Below the pieces are notes generated by a model. That model worked only from the letters and a program-made list of their open reading frames with translations, ran no database searches and was not told where the DNA came from. Positions 1 through 14,229 of a DNA stretch of 64,000 bases are shown here, piece after piece. Both the position numbers and the translations under genes were made by a program. This stretch comes from Piromyces finnis. Its lineage: Eukaryota; Neocallimastigomycota; Neocallimastigomycetes; Neocallimastigales; Neocallimastigaceae. The stretch is taken from contig MCFH01000079.1 in NCBI GenBank assembly GCA_002104945.1, positions 62,001 through 126,000 on the forward strand. The letters are read 5' to 3'. The first letter of the stretch is position 1; every line of letters starts with the position of its first letter.

Positions 1-1027
<1,027 letters not shown>

Positions 1028-1558
1028 CTTTATTAAATAAATATATTTATGAATTTATCCTTTATCACATATATATTTAAATTAATTTAATTCAAATAAA
1101 CCTGTTCAAGTTTTTTGTTTACAATATTAGTATTTAATATTATTTTTGTGTGGATGATTTTAATTTTAATTTAAATTTTTGTGTAATATAATAATATTAA
1201 AAATAATATAATTAAAATATTAATATTTATAATTATGAAATTTTAAAATTTTAAATAAAACAAATAAAGACTTTTTTCATAAAATAACGATACTTTTCTT
1301 TTAGCTAAAAACCTTTTTTTTTTTTTTTTAATTTTTTGCTATTAATATTTATTTATATATTAAAATAATATATATAAGTAAATGCTTTTTAGAAAATAGT
1401 TTATTAGATATTAAATATGTTAATATAATACCAATTACTATTCTTTTTAAAAAATATATAGATAAAAAATATTAAAAGTTTAGCTTAGGATAATTAATTC
1501 AATTGAAGATATATATTATAACACTTAATTACATGCATTTAATTAAAATATAAAGAAA
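1028..1558. promoter_or_regulatory. Shared 5' region between UFL1 and TBCK
   Basis: 531 bases between two divergent start codons. It is extremely AT-rich with a T/A homopolymer near 1315-1330 and no ORF. By position it must hold both promoters. I see no distinctive motif. Confidence 0.5.
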
Positions 1559-4500
1559 ATGTATGGTGTAAGAAATGTCAATGTCTTTAAACTAAAACCT
1601 GATAACAAGATTTCGGAATTATCTGCTTTTAGCTTTGTTCCAAAATGTAATATAAATTCTAATAAAAATATAACAACAAATATCATTGGAAAATTTCAAT
1701 ACTTAAAGGAAATAACACATCCTAATTTATGTCAGTATATTAACATAACGAAAAATAGAAAAGGTATATAAAATAAAGGAATAATTTAAATTAAAGTTAA
1801 TGAATGTAATAATTTTAACATTTTAAAATTTATAATATTTTATATTATAAAAATGTAATATTTTAGATAGACTATTCGTTGTTTCCGAATATTTTGAAAA
1901 TTCTTTAGAGAGTCATTTAAAAGAATGGTAACTTTCATAATAATGTTATTAAAATGTTTTTATTATTTCATTAATTATTAAATTAAATACATTCTAAAAA
2001 AAAAAAAAAAACAATTATATATTAGCAAGAAAATTACAAATATTTCTAGAATACGAAAATTAACATTTCAAATTTTAAGTGCATTGATGTTTATAAATTC
2101 ACATGGAATTATTAATAGAAATTTAAGTTTAAAAAATATCTTACTAGATTTTAATGTACATATTTTTGCTTTATTGTTTTATTATAATTATTATGATTAT
2201 TATAATAAAAATAGCTATTTAATATTAATTATAATTGTTTTGATACTAAAAATGAAAAATAATGTTTTCTTTAAATAATTTAATATATAAAGAATAATGT
2301 TAAATTAGATAATTGGGGTTTTTATGATTTTACTAATAAAGGCAAAGACGTTCAATTTCCAATAGGGTACTCACTTTAAAAAAAAAAAAAAAAAGCTATT
2401 AATTAAATTTCATTAATTTGTATATATTTTATTAATTAATATAATTAAAAAAAAAAAAAAAAAAAAGAAATCCGGAATTTTATGCACCTGAAATTATTAA
2501 ACATCATAAATGTAATTTAAAAGTAAGAACGTATTATTTGTATAAAGTTCAAATAATATCATAAATTCAATTGAAGTTTATTAATATTTATAATTATATA
2601 AAATTTAATGTTTAATTAAAAGGCCGATACTTGGGCATTAGGAATTATACTTATATACATATATATAGGCCATTTACCATTTAATGTTGATAGTAATCTT
2701 TTTTTAGAAGAATTATTTGAAGCAATATTATCCATAAAAAAGGTAAATAATGAAAATGATTCACACTTAACTGGAAAAAAACAATTTTGTGGGGATTTAT
2801 TAAGTTTTTTCGAAGATGAATTAAAAGAAGAAAATGAAGATATAAAAATATTTAAAGATTTTGTGCTAACATGCTTAGAACCGGATTCAAAAAAGAGACC
2901 AACACCTTCAGATTTACTGTGTCATGAGTTTGTTAAAGAGTTAAATGAAAATTCAAATGAAGGAGATGAAGTCTTATCACCAATTTTTAAAAAAGATTTT
3001 CTTTTTTCAGAAATGGTTAAAGATATTATAGATAATGAAAATGAAAATTCTATTGAAAAATCAATTTCTAACATAACTAGATATAAAAATATTATTGCCG
3101 ATGAGGATTTCAATGATTTAGAATTAGAAAAATTACAACCTAGAGTAATATTTTATTTATGGAAACTAGCCGGAGGAGATCTTGAATATGAATTCATTAA
3201 ACAAGAATTAATAAGTTTACCATCAATTTATAGAGTTAAAAATGCATCTCAAGTGTATTATACATTAAATGATAATCAAGTAGTTAATGCAGTAGATATT
3301 AACAATTCATTTCAGCAAGTATCTGATCCAGAAAATTTATATCAAGAAAAAAAAATATTGTTATCTATAGATTATTTAATATCTCAATTTAATGAGTATA
3401 AGAAATTTAATAAAAAACAAGATTATTTAATTGACATGCTAAATAGCAACAATAATAATTATTTTATATCAAAAAATGGTATAAGTCAAGAAAAAGAAAT
3501 GACTTTTAATGAATTTATGAAAAATAATAATAATGATGTGATAGATTTTTGGAATTCATCTGAAAGTATAAAGGTAAGATTAAAAAGTGAAAATTATTAT
3601 ATTTAAGAAAGACATATTATATATATATATATATATATATATAATTTCTATTTTAATTTTAACCATTTAATTAATGTCATAAAAAAAAAAAAAAAACAAA
3701 TTGACTTTGAATATCTAAATATAAATAGAACAACGAGTATATTAGTAAATATGATGAAATAAATAAAGTAATAGACAATAATGATAAACAAAGTAATAAA
3801 GAAGGTGAAATTAAAGCGAACGTTGAACTTTCATATAATTCTTCAGTTTTAGATAAAGATATTGTATTTCAATATGGAAGAATAAAACTCTTTGATCGTT
3901 TGTTAAATCAATTTCCTTCCTCATGGAACGAATTTATACAGGAGGCCAAAATTCATATATCACCAGTGAGTATATTATAAATAACTATTAATATAAAATA
4001 TATTTGAGTAATGTCTAACATTAATTTACATGTATTATATATAAATACAAGTATTTAAGAGGAAAGATATGGGCTGCAATTTTAGGTGTTACAGGTGATT
4101 CAAAGGTTATATATAATTCTCTCTGTGAAAAATGTGATTTAATTTATAATGATTCGAATATAAATAATAGTAATTTAGAGCTTGAAAGACAGGTATGCAT
4201 TATTAATATTTTAAATATAATTATTATTTTCTAAAAATTAGTATATTATTTATAATATCTTTATAAGTTTCTATATATATATTTGTTATTTATTTAATCG
4301 GTTATTTCTAAACTTTTAATAATAATTTCATAGCTAGAAGCTGATATTCCTAGATGCCATCAAGTAAGTAATATTGAAAATAAATAAATATTCATTAAGT
4401 AACATTATATTTAAAAATATATATAAAAAATAAATATATATAGTATAATGATCTTCTAAGTTCAGATATTGGTCATAATAAACTAAAAAGAGTTATTAAG

Positions 4501-6221
4501 TGTTGGAATATTGCAGAATCTGGTAATTTAGTATATTGGCAAGGTAAATTAATATGGATATAAATGAATAATAAATAAATGAATATGTTTCATTTTTTGA
4601 AACTAATGAAAAACTGCTTTATTTTAACGTTTTACTATATCTTAGGTCTTGATTCTGTTTGCGCACCATTTGTAGCATTAAATTTCAATGAAGAAGTAAT
4701 GAGTTATAATTTTTTATTATTATAAAAAATCAAGTTTTAATTTTTAAAATAATTATATAAATTTAATAGGAAATAGCATTTTCTTGTTTATTAAAATTCA
4801 TTAAGAATTATATGTATGGTTTATTTAAAATAGATAATTCTTATTATATTCGAAGGTAAAAAAACTATTATTAAATGATGCTTTATTTGAGATATTATTG
4901 AATTAATTAATTGATAAGAAATTTGTTGTGAAATCTAAAAATCTACCTTTTTTTTTTTTTTTTTTATAATTCAGTTATTTAATTGCTATGAGTCATATTA
5001 TTTCTTATCATGATCCTGAATTAGGAAGTTATTTAAAAAAAATTAATCTTACACCTGATATATATGCTATTCCATGGTTTATGACTATGTTTACTCGTAA
5101 TTTTATTACTTATATATAATTGTTTATTAAAATTAGATTGATAACTAAAATTTATGTAATATATATACAGATGTATTTCCTTTGGATAAAATTTATATGA
5201 TATGGGACAAGATTTTAATCGGAAAACCATCATTACCATTATTTATCGGATCAGCTATTGTTATCCAATTAAGATCAGAGATATTGAATGGCGACTTTGA
5301 TGAAGTAATACAAATTAAATATAAAGTTTATATATATATAATTAATTAATTGATAATAAAAATAACAATAATAATATAATTATATATATTAGAGTGTTTT
5401 ATTATTGACAGAATTATCAGCAATTAATATTGATAAATGCCTTGAAAAAGCACAGTTATTATTAAGAATGTCACCAAAGTCAATTGTGCCCGATTTTTTG
5501 AATATAATAGATTCAACAAAAATCAGTAATGATAATTTAGATGATATTGTTATTACTGAAGATTTAGATACGTTACATTCTGATGAGCTTGCACCAAGAA
5601 TTAAAATTGAAGATTTTAAAAAGATGTACAATAAATCTTTAATTTTAGATGTTAGAAATGAATCTTTATTAACACAATCAGAAGATAATGGATATATAGT
5701 AATTTCACCAAGTGGATCATTTTTACAAGGGCATATAAAAAATTCAATTTCAATACCATATTATGAAAATGATATTCTTCCAACATCACTTATTAATTAT
5801 ATAAAAATCCTTAATAAAGATTATCAATACGTTGTAGTTGTGGGTGAAGAAGAAAGAGCAATAAAGGTATTATATATTTATTATAAAATGAAATATTCAA
5901 TTTATATAAATTTTATTTTAATTATGTATATTAAATAATAATTATAAAAAGCTTGCCGAACAATTAATTACCGAATGTATACAAAGAGTATCTTATTTAA
6001 ATGAAAATAATATCAATAAAGAAACTTTTGAATCTTGGGAAGAGCCTGATATTTGGTGTTGTAAAAAGCCAGAGAGTGAGAAATTTTATATTGATGATAA
6101 TTCAGATGATGCTAAATCATTAGATATTGCAAGAAATTTATCACCAATATCACCCCGTTCTTTCAATAGTGACCATCCATTTGAAAATACACAAACCTTT
6201 ATTATTTATAAGTGCCAATAA
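1559..6221 (+). CDS. TBCK: TBCK: pseudokinase - TBC - rhodanese protein
   Basis: Sixteen exons keep frame throughout (1039 aa): 1559-1763, 1867-1927, 2026-2155, 2293-2366, 2468-2522, 2623-3573, 3729-3965, 4052-4192, 4334-4363, 4444-4543, 4646-4695, 4770-4855, 4975-5096, 5171-5304, 5393-5866, 5952-6221. Residues ~1-260 are kinase-like, but the HRD loop reads IINRNLSLKNILLD and the DFG position reads DNWG, so it is a pseudokinase. Residues ~550-810 form a TBC RabGAP domain with the Arg finger (ADIPRCHQY) and Gln finger (VYWQGLDS) intact, followed by HDPEL, YAIPWF-TMFTHVFPL and WD. A rhodanese-like C-terminus (LILDVRNE, FLQGHIKNSISIP) has no Cys in the active loop. Human TBCK has the same order and belongs to the FERRY Rab5-effector complex. 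Exon 6 holds a fungus-specific linker. The order of conserved blocks makes this call very safe. Confidence 0.95.
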
Positions 6222-6550
6222 AATTTATTTATTATACTAATATAATAAGGATAATAAACAATAATAAATTATATATATTTTTAGCACATTTTCCATTATA
6301 TAAAGAAGATAAAAATAATAACTTCTAGAAATAATTATATGTAAATAATATTTAATAATATATTCTTTTTAAATAAAATTCTTTTATTTTTATTTTTTCA
6401 AATATAATTTTTTGCTATTTACATATATTACAGATTTATTATTAATTTATTTTCACTTTTATTAATATATAAGTGTATATTTAAATACTTATTTTATAAT
6501 TAATATCATTAATAAAAGCGTGAATAAAATTAAAAAATTATTATAAATGC
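6222..6550. other. Convergent 3' spacer
   Basis: Short AT-rich spacer between the 3' ends of TBCK and the next minus-strand gene. No gene seen; it presumably holds both polyadenylation regions. Confidence 0.6.
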
Positions 6551-7893
6551 TTATATATTAAAAATGCATTCATCATAGATGTTTTGTTTACATAATTCAA
6601 TGTTATCTTTATAATATTTTTCTTTCTTAATATTAGTTAATTCCTCAATTTCTTCCTCTGAATTGTCAGATTCAGTTAGTATATATTCTTTAGAAAAATA
6701 ATTATCTAATAATAATTCATGCTTGTTTTTTATATCATCAAGTTCAAAAACATTGTTATAACTATAAAAATTTGTTTCAGTTGTTTCATTTTCAAATGAC
6801 TTTTTTATATTATTATTATTTTCATAATATTCATCAGGATCAACCTTACTGAATAGACAACCTCTATCAATTACATCATTAGAATTAACCTTTTTGTTTG
6901 ATAGAGATTTGAATGTTATATAATTATAATTATTGTTATAATTATTATCATAGTGATAATCCTTTTTTCTAGAATGATTATTTCTTGTATGATTAAGATA
7001 GTTTTTTATAAAAGTATCATTTTTCTTTATTGAATTATTATTTCCCGAATTAAAGAACTCATCTTCATCAAGATCCTTTCTTTTACTTTCAGTTTCATAA
7101 ATAAAATCAGCAATTTCATTAAAGCTTGCTATTGTACTACCAATATTAAATTTCGACTCTGGCTGAGGTGATGCAATTTTATCATATATAATAGTATTAT
7201 TTTTGGGACTCGGGATTTTAATTCCTGTAACATTGTCATATTTAAATGGACTGGAACTTAAATATTCACTTGACGAATCAGAAAAATATTCATTCTCATT
7301 GATATAATTTTCACTATAGGTATTATTTGAAAAAATATTTTCATCAATGTCAACATTTGATATATTAAATTTATTATCTATAATAATATACAATTAAAAA
7401 AAATATAATTAATACTTATTATAACAATATATTAATTATAATATTTAAAGTAATTACCATCATCTTCATTATTTCTTTTTTCAATATTTTTTTTGAATGT
7501 TTTTAATTCGATTAAATTTTCACTTGATAAATATCTTTTTGTCTCTGAATTATTTAATTCTTCATAACTGTTAAAGGGATAGTAAAGGGTATCATTTCTA
7601 TTATGAAGTTCTCTTGGATTTTCGAAAATACTTATATCAATTTTATTTTTTGGAACATGTTCCCAATTTCCATTATTAATATTTTTCTTTTCTTCTATTT
7701 TATTAATAAATTTCTTTATTGGTATTCCTGCTTTATTAATGAAATCATTCTCTTTTTCAGTAATACTGCATTTAATTATATCATTTACTTTTTTATTATT
7801 ATTTTTATGATAATTATAAGGTTCAATTGTTTTATCTATTTGTACATTTTTTAATTCCTTCCTGATTGATGAATAGCTATTATCAAACTTCAT
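6551..7893 (-). CDS. Hypothetical low-complexity protein
   Basis: Two exons, 7458-7893 and 6551-7377, give a 420-residue protein; the intron has donor GTAATT, acceptor TATAG, phase 1. I do not recognise a family. It is rich in Asn, Lys, Glu, Asp, Ser and Tyr, has no membrane segment or signal peptide, and contains acidic Ser-rich patches (EYFSDSSSEYLSS near the start of exon 2; ESDNSEEEIEEL near the C-terminus) that look like CK2-type phosphorylation sites. A short GNWEHVP segment in exon 1 is the least biased part. Long ORF length in both exons and clean splice sites support a real gene. It is convergent with TBCK. Probably intrinsically disordered; function unknown. Confidence 0.7.
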
Positions 7894-9381
7894 GTTTTTA
7901 TATACTTTTTATTTTTAATTAATTTATAACAATATATTTATATATATATATATTACTTTTTTTTTTTTTTTTTACTAATAAGTAAAAAAAAAAAAAAAAC
8001 TATTAAATTACAAAAAATATAAAATAATAATAGATTAATAAAATTTTTGGTATATTAATATTTACAATGAATTTATTAACAGCAATTATTAAATAATTAC
8101 TGATTATTTTTACAGAATATTATTATTGAGTATTTATAACTAATAACTAATAATCTATTATAATATATATTATAAATTTTTTATTATATTACAATTTCAT
8201 TTTTTTTTTTATTTTTTTTATATTTAAAATGAAACTAATTATACAATTTATTTTTAATGAAATGTTTTTTACTTTATATATTCTAGTAGTTTATAGATTG
8301 TGATGATTTGTTATACAGTTAATTATATATATATATAATTAAACTTAATCAGTTTTAAGCATGATATGAATAAAAAAATCTTATTGTTAAAATTAAAAAT
8401 GAATTCTATTTATTATATTTATTGTCAAATGCTTTTGCTTTAATTATGAGATTAATTGGGAGGTATAATTTGATTTAAATATTATACAAAATTTATATAG
8501 TATTAAATTTTATTAGAAAAATGAATAGCATTAATTTATTCTTATGTCCTTATTTAATTATTCAATATAAAATAATGTTTATTTTTTGCTATGTCATTCC
8601 TTATAATATATTTGATTAATTTTCTTTAATTAAATATATATATTAAGTATATTCTTTTATATATTATTATATATATTATTGTATGTATCATCCTTTTTTG
8701 CATTAAATATAAAAATAATAGATGTAAACCATGATATTTTTAATTTTAAAACTCTATTAATAAGTATGAAAATGTCATATAAGAAATTGATCAAAATAAA
8801 AAAAAAAAAAGATAAATATATGAAATAGAAAAAAAAAAGTTTATTATATATTAATTTCCTTTTTCACATTCTAACTTAAAATATAACTTTATGGAGAAAA
8901 TATATTTTTTTAAAAATTTAAATAGTTGTGTGGTAGATTAATTATAATTATAACCAGATAATTTAATAACAAAAAACGACAAATAAGATTAATTTATTTG
9001 TTAATCAAAACCAGATATTGAAAAATCTTAATATGTGATATTAGTTAAAATAAACAAGGTTAAAATAAAAGAATTAAATTATATTAAATATGATTATTAA
9101 CTTTATTCTAAAGTTTATTTATAGGTGCGGAAGATTATAAAAGAATAAATTATTTATTCATCATATTTTTCTATTTTTTAATTATTAAACTATTAATTTT
9201 CATAGTACAATTCATTAATAATTTAATATAATAATTAAAATAATTATATTAATAAGTTGATGTAATACTATTTTTTTAATTTCAAGAAATAAAATATCAC
9301 ATTATAATCATAAATAATATAGTTGTAAAATTGATATATCATGTACTAAGTCATTTCTTTCCAAATTGTAACATTTATTAT
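7894..9381. other. Intergenic, AT-rich
   Basis: About 1.5 kb upstream of the hypothetical gene and downstream of PRCC. Frequent stops in all frames, T and A homopolymers (e.g. 7957-7972, 7984-7999), no repeat family or RNA gene recognised. Confidence 0.6.
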
Positions 9382-11037
9382 TTAAAAACCATATTTTCTA
9401 CCACTAATTTTACGATTGGCTTTTCTTTGAAGATTAGCTTCCAAAAGTTCTGTTTCTTTGGCCTTTGCTTGAAAAGCTAAATACATAATGTTATGTTTAC
9501 TTTTCTGTTTAAAAGATGGCTTAAATCCCTAGTTTTATTTTATTTTATTTTTTTTTTATAAAGAAATAGTTAAATTTTAATACATTGTAGATTAATTTTT
9601 AATTTTATTATTTATTTTAACTTACTTGCGATATTCCTCTAAAGTTTAATGATGGTTGATTACTCATAGAAATTTGTTTTGTACGCTCAACTTCATATAC
9701 GTCTGATATTTGATCTTTTTGATTGACTTCTTTTATTTCGCCTATATTAAACTCACCCATTTCTTGAAGTTTTAATATCTTTATATATATATAATATTTT
9801 AGTTTAAAGTATATTTAAATATTATAAATGACTTCTTTTTATATTAATAATCAGAAATTACATTATTATTAAAATCAGAATTTGAAGCTCCTGCTTCTGG
9901 GTAGTAATATTGATTATAATTATTATAATAATCATAATTATAAGCTTCTACATTTTGTGGGTATTGGTATTGATTATTGTCATAGTTTTGTTGATTATTA
10001 TAATGAATATAGTTATTTGAAGATTCATTAGAATTATCTATTTCTGGATTTGCTTTTATTTCAGGTTTCTCATCATTTTCTTGTATATTTGTTTCTAAAT
10101 TTTCATTTAATTCTTTTGAATCAATTTCTAAAGTTTTTTCTGGGGTATCTTTAAAAATATATGGAAAATTAAAAATAAAACAAATAAATTAATACATAAA
10201 TATATTTATATAACAACAACAACAACAACACAATAATAATAATAATAATAAAATTTAAAATTTCTTTTTTTTCAAGAATATATATATTTATATATTAAAT
10301 ATTATAAATAATATTAATAAAGAATTTCAAAATTATTAAAACCAACCTAATGAGAAGAAATCATTTACAATTCCTTCATCTTCTTCTTTTACTTCATCTT
10401 TTACTTCATTTTTATTATCCATCTTTTCTTTTTCTTTCATTTTTTTCTTTTCTTCTTTTCTTTTTAAAGATAATGGTATCATTCCAAAAGTAGTGTTTGC
10501 TTTATTTTCCTTTTTCTCATCAGTTTTATTGCTATTTTTTGGGGAGGGTAACAAAGAAAATAGACCCTGTTTTTCTTCCTTATTCATATTCTTTTCTACA
10601 TAAAAATTATTAGTATTACCATTTTTACTTAACTTTCTTCTTCTTTCTTCTTCAATTTCACGTTTTAATTCAGCTGTTTCATCATCATCGTCATCCTCTA
10701 TTGGTGCTGCTATTAAACTTATATATTTTCTTTTTCTATCCGACGCTACTTTATTTTCTTTATTTTTTTTTGGTTGAGGAAGTTGAGAAAAAAGTGAATG
10801 CTTTTTGGAATTATTATCTATAGCTGAGAAAATGGACTTGTCTGTTTTTTTTGGAGGTGGAAGAATACTTGATAATTTATTGTTATTAGATACTATTGTT
10901 GTAAATTCTGAATCTTTTTTATTTTTGTTATTGATTACATTACTTATATTTTCTTCTTTTTTTGGAAAAGTAATTTCTTCATTATCACTTTCACTTTCTG
11001 AACTGGATCCATAACTTGCTAACAATGATAGAGACAT
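9382..11037 (-). CDS. PRCC: PRCC-like splicing-associated protein
   Basis: Four exons, frame kept: 10347-11037, 9862-10148, 9626-9778, 9382-9528 (425 aa). The N-terminus (MSLSLLASYGSSSESESD) and repeated LLPSPK / LPQPKK / LPPPKK motifs match the proline-rich N-terminal half of PRCC. The C-terminus is diagnostic: F-KPSFKQKSKHNI-YLA-QAKA-E-EL, ending RKISGRKYGF, against animal PRCC KHQITYLIHQAKERELEL...AKYGF. Exon 3 carries the L-KLQ...I--VNQKDQ block just upstream. Exon 2 is Asn/Tyr/Gln-rich like the Tyr-rich stretch in animals. PRCC is a nuclear protein associated with pre-mRNA splicing factors. Head-to-head with ACL4. Confidence 0.88.
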
Positions 11038-11729
11038 TTTTGTATTTAACTACTTTTACTTTCAATTTTTAATTTATATTATTGTTGTTCTATGATAACT
11101 TATTCTAAATTTCTTTTCAATATTTCAATTTTTAAAATAATTAAATTTACAATAATTTTTATAATTATTATTTTCAATTCTTTTATAATTTAATTAAAAA
11201 ATATAAAATAGTTATTTTAAAGAAGCTTTAACATTTTTAATTTTATAGATTATTGTGCAACATTGAAAATACACGTGAATATATGACCATTTTACATTTA
11301 AATATGTATATAGTAAAATCGTTATTATATGATTGGGTATTTTATGATAAATTTTTAAATTTTATATAATTTTTATTTTTATATAGTAGTAAAGTATTTA
11401 AAAGATTTAATAAAACCAATAATATATTCAATATAATCATAATAAATTAGTATTATATATAAAGATACATTTGCATAATATTAAAGTTTTTATTTTAAAA
11501 TTATCCAAATTAATTTTTTTTTTCTTGTTGTAGTTAATAAAGGATATTACAAAGCTATACTTAACCTTTTTTGATATACAAGTAAAGTTTTGAAAGGTAG
11601 ATATTTTAAAGTATGATATATATATTATATTTATATAAAAACTAATAAATGATTCATAATATATATCATTTTTTTTAAAATTTAAATTGTACAATTATTT
11701 TTTATATAATTTTTAAAATTTAATTTAGA
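11038..11729. promoter_or_regulatory. Shared 5' region between PRCC and ACL4
   Basis: 692 bases between divergent start codons. AT-rich and without supported genes; a minus-strand hydrophobic ORF at 11437-11694 is compositionally ordinary for this DNA. Position implies two promoters. Confidence 0.5.
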
Positions 11730-12830
11730 ATGGCTACTAAAAATCCAAAATTAAAAATTTCAAAAGGACAATATTCAGTATATGATTTATTAGATAGAGC
11801 CAAGAAATGTCAAGAAAACTATGACTATGATATGGCTAATAGATATTGTAAAAGAGCCATTGAAATGGAACCAGATAATGTTGAAGTTTTAGAAAATATT
11901 GGTTCTATATTCATGGATTTTGGTGATTGGGATTCAGCAAAAGAAGTATTATTTTTTTTTTCTTAAAAATATTATATTTACATATGAATCTATTATTTTA
12001 TAATTGTTATTTTTTTTTATTATTTTCAATATATGATAATAATATAACATTTATAAATTATCCTTAATTAAAAATAATTATAAATGCAATTTCCTATTAT
12101 TTAATAATAATAAAAAATTTATATAATAAAGCTTTTCGAAAGATGTGTAAGTTTAAGTCCAGATACAGGATATCAAAAATATATGTATTTAGGTCAAGTT
12201 AATGTGGCTGAAGATGCTGTTAATTTCTTCCAAAAGGGAATTGAACTTATGATAAAGGAATTAAATACTTTCCCAGCAAATTCCGAAAAAGTATTATTAG
12301 AAATCAAATATTCATTATTATAATAATGTCGATTTTAGATATTAATAATATAAAAATACTTATTATTAAATAAATTTTTACTATATTAAGGCTAAAGATT
12401 TAAGTAAAAAGATTTCTTCAGCGTTATGTTCAATTGTAGAAATGTATATGACAGATTTATGGTAATTTTATAATATTTTAATATAATGAAAATATATATA
12501 ATTATTTTTTTTTTAAAAAAAATAAAAATAAAAATATATTATAATTCATAAAAATATATAAATAATAATAATAATATTTTATAAATATATTTTAATCTAT
12601 ATGCATTTTAATAATATTAAAGTGATGAACCAAATGCCGAAGAAAATTGTGAAAAATATATTCTTGAAGCCGAAAAGTATTGTAATAATAATTATGAAGT
12701 ATATCAAACTATGGCTTCAGTAAGAATGAGTCAAAATAGACAAGAAGAAGCAAAGGAACTTGTAATAAAAAGTATTAATTTATGGAAAGATTTAAGTGTT
12801 GGTATGTAATTTATTGTTAATATATATTCA

Positions 12831-12863
<33 letters not shown>

Positions 12864-13553
12864 ATACTATAATCTTTTTTTTTTTTTTTTTTTTTTTTTA
12901 TTTTATCTGATTATTATATTATAATATATTATTATTATTAAAATATATTTTTATTGCTTAAACTATATATATATATATTAAAGATGATGAAAACTATCCA
13001 GAATATCCAATTCGTGTTAATTTAGCTAAATTAATGCTTGAACTTAAAATGAATACCGATGCTTTATCATTATTACAAAGTTTACTTCAAGAAGATGATG
13101 AAATTGTTGAAGTATCTTATCTTTGTGGTTGGTGTTACTATTTATTAGGTGAAGAATTAGATGAAAATGGTAAAATTGATGAACAAGTTAGAAAAGAAGC
13201 TTGGGAAGATGCTCGTTTATGTTTCATAAATGTTGAAAGTGTAAATAAATATATATATATATTTGATAATAATATTCTTTTTAATTTTTCTTTTTATTTT
13301 ATTAATACTATTAAATTATGTTCAATCTATTAAAATTTACAAATATATATATTATTATTATTAAAAAAAAAAAAAGTTAATAAATAGATTTGGTCTTTCA
13401 TCACCTGATGATCAACAAGTATTAAACCACTCAATAGAATTAAAAAATAAGATTACCAGCGTTATTGGAGAAATTTCAAATATTCCTGAACAAAATATTG
13501 AAATTAATGATGATGAATGGGAAGATATTGATAATGAAATGGATTTAGAATAA
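11730..13553 (+). CDS. ACL4: ACL4-like TPR assembly chaperone of ribosomal protein L4
   Basis: Six exons, all junctions in frame: 11730-11945, 12132-12290, 12391-12461, 12623-12801, 12984-13240, 13377-13553 (352 aa; yeast Acl4 is of similar size). The protein opens with a TPR pair (AKKCQENYDYDMANRYCKRA, then ENIGSIFMDFGDWDSAKELF), followed by PDTGYQKYMYLGQ and further helical repeats, and ends in a strongly acidic tail (DDEWEDIDNEMDLE). That layout, including the KYMYLGQ and SYLCGWCYYLLGE blocks, is that of the eukaryotic Rpl4 chaperone family, which binds newly made L4 and hands it to pre-60S particles. Other TPR proteins are possible, but the ends and length favour ACL4. Confidence 0.82.
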
Positions 13554-14229
13554 ATAATCAAATATTAAAGTCATCCTTAATCACTAGACCTTTTTTTTTT
13601 TTTTTTAAAAAAATATATATATATATATATATAACATTAGTTTTTAATAATAATTATTAAATCTATTGTTAACAATAATTAATATTTAAAATGGAAAAAA
13701 TTAAAGAATAAAACACAGAAATTTCAATAATTACTGATAATAGAATATATTTGATAGAGATAGATTAAATTCTTTATACTTTTATATATAAAAAAAGAAA
13801 AACTCATTCATTATATTAAACTATGTAAAAAAATAAAATAACATTATTTAAATCTTATAATTGATTCAATATATAAATAGCAAATAAAATATTTAAAGTA
13901 AAATGTATAGAAAAATAATAAAAAACTTTTAAAATTTATTATTTTATATAAATTATGTGCTTTTTTTATAATTTAATTTTTATTAAGTTATTTTTTTTTT
14001 TTTTTTTTTTCCATTTTTTTTATTTTTTTTTTTCATTTTTTATTTTGTTATTTTTTTATATTTTAATATTTTTATATTTTATGATAATTTATGATAATGA
14101 ATGCTATTATCTTTATTATTTTAATTTATTTTTAAATTTTTATAAAGTACTTGCTTATTTTTTTTTTTAAAAAAAAAAAAAAAATCAAAAAACGAGAAAC
14201 TATTTATTACTTAAAATTATATATATAAA
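13554..14229. other. Convergent 3' spacer
   Basis: 676 bases between the 3' ends of ACL4 and the ankyrin-sirtuin gene. Very AT-rich with poly-T runs (13991-14050). The Phe-rich ORF at 13955-14170 is homopolymer translation. No gene seen. Confidence 0.65.
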
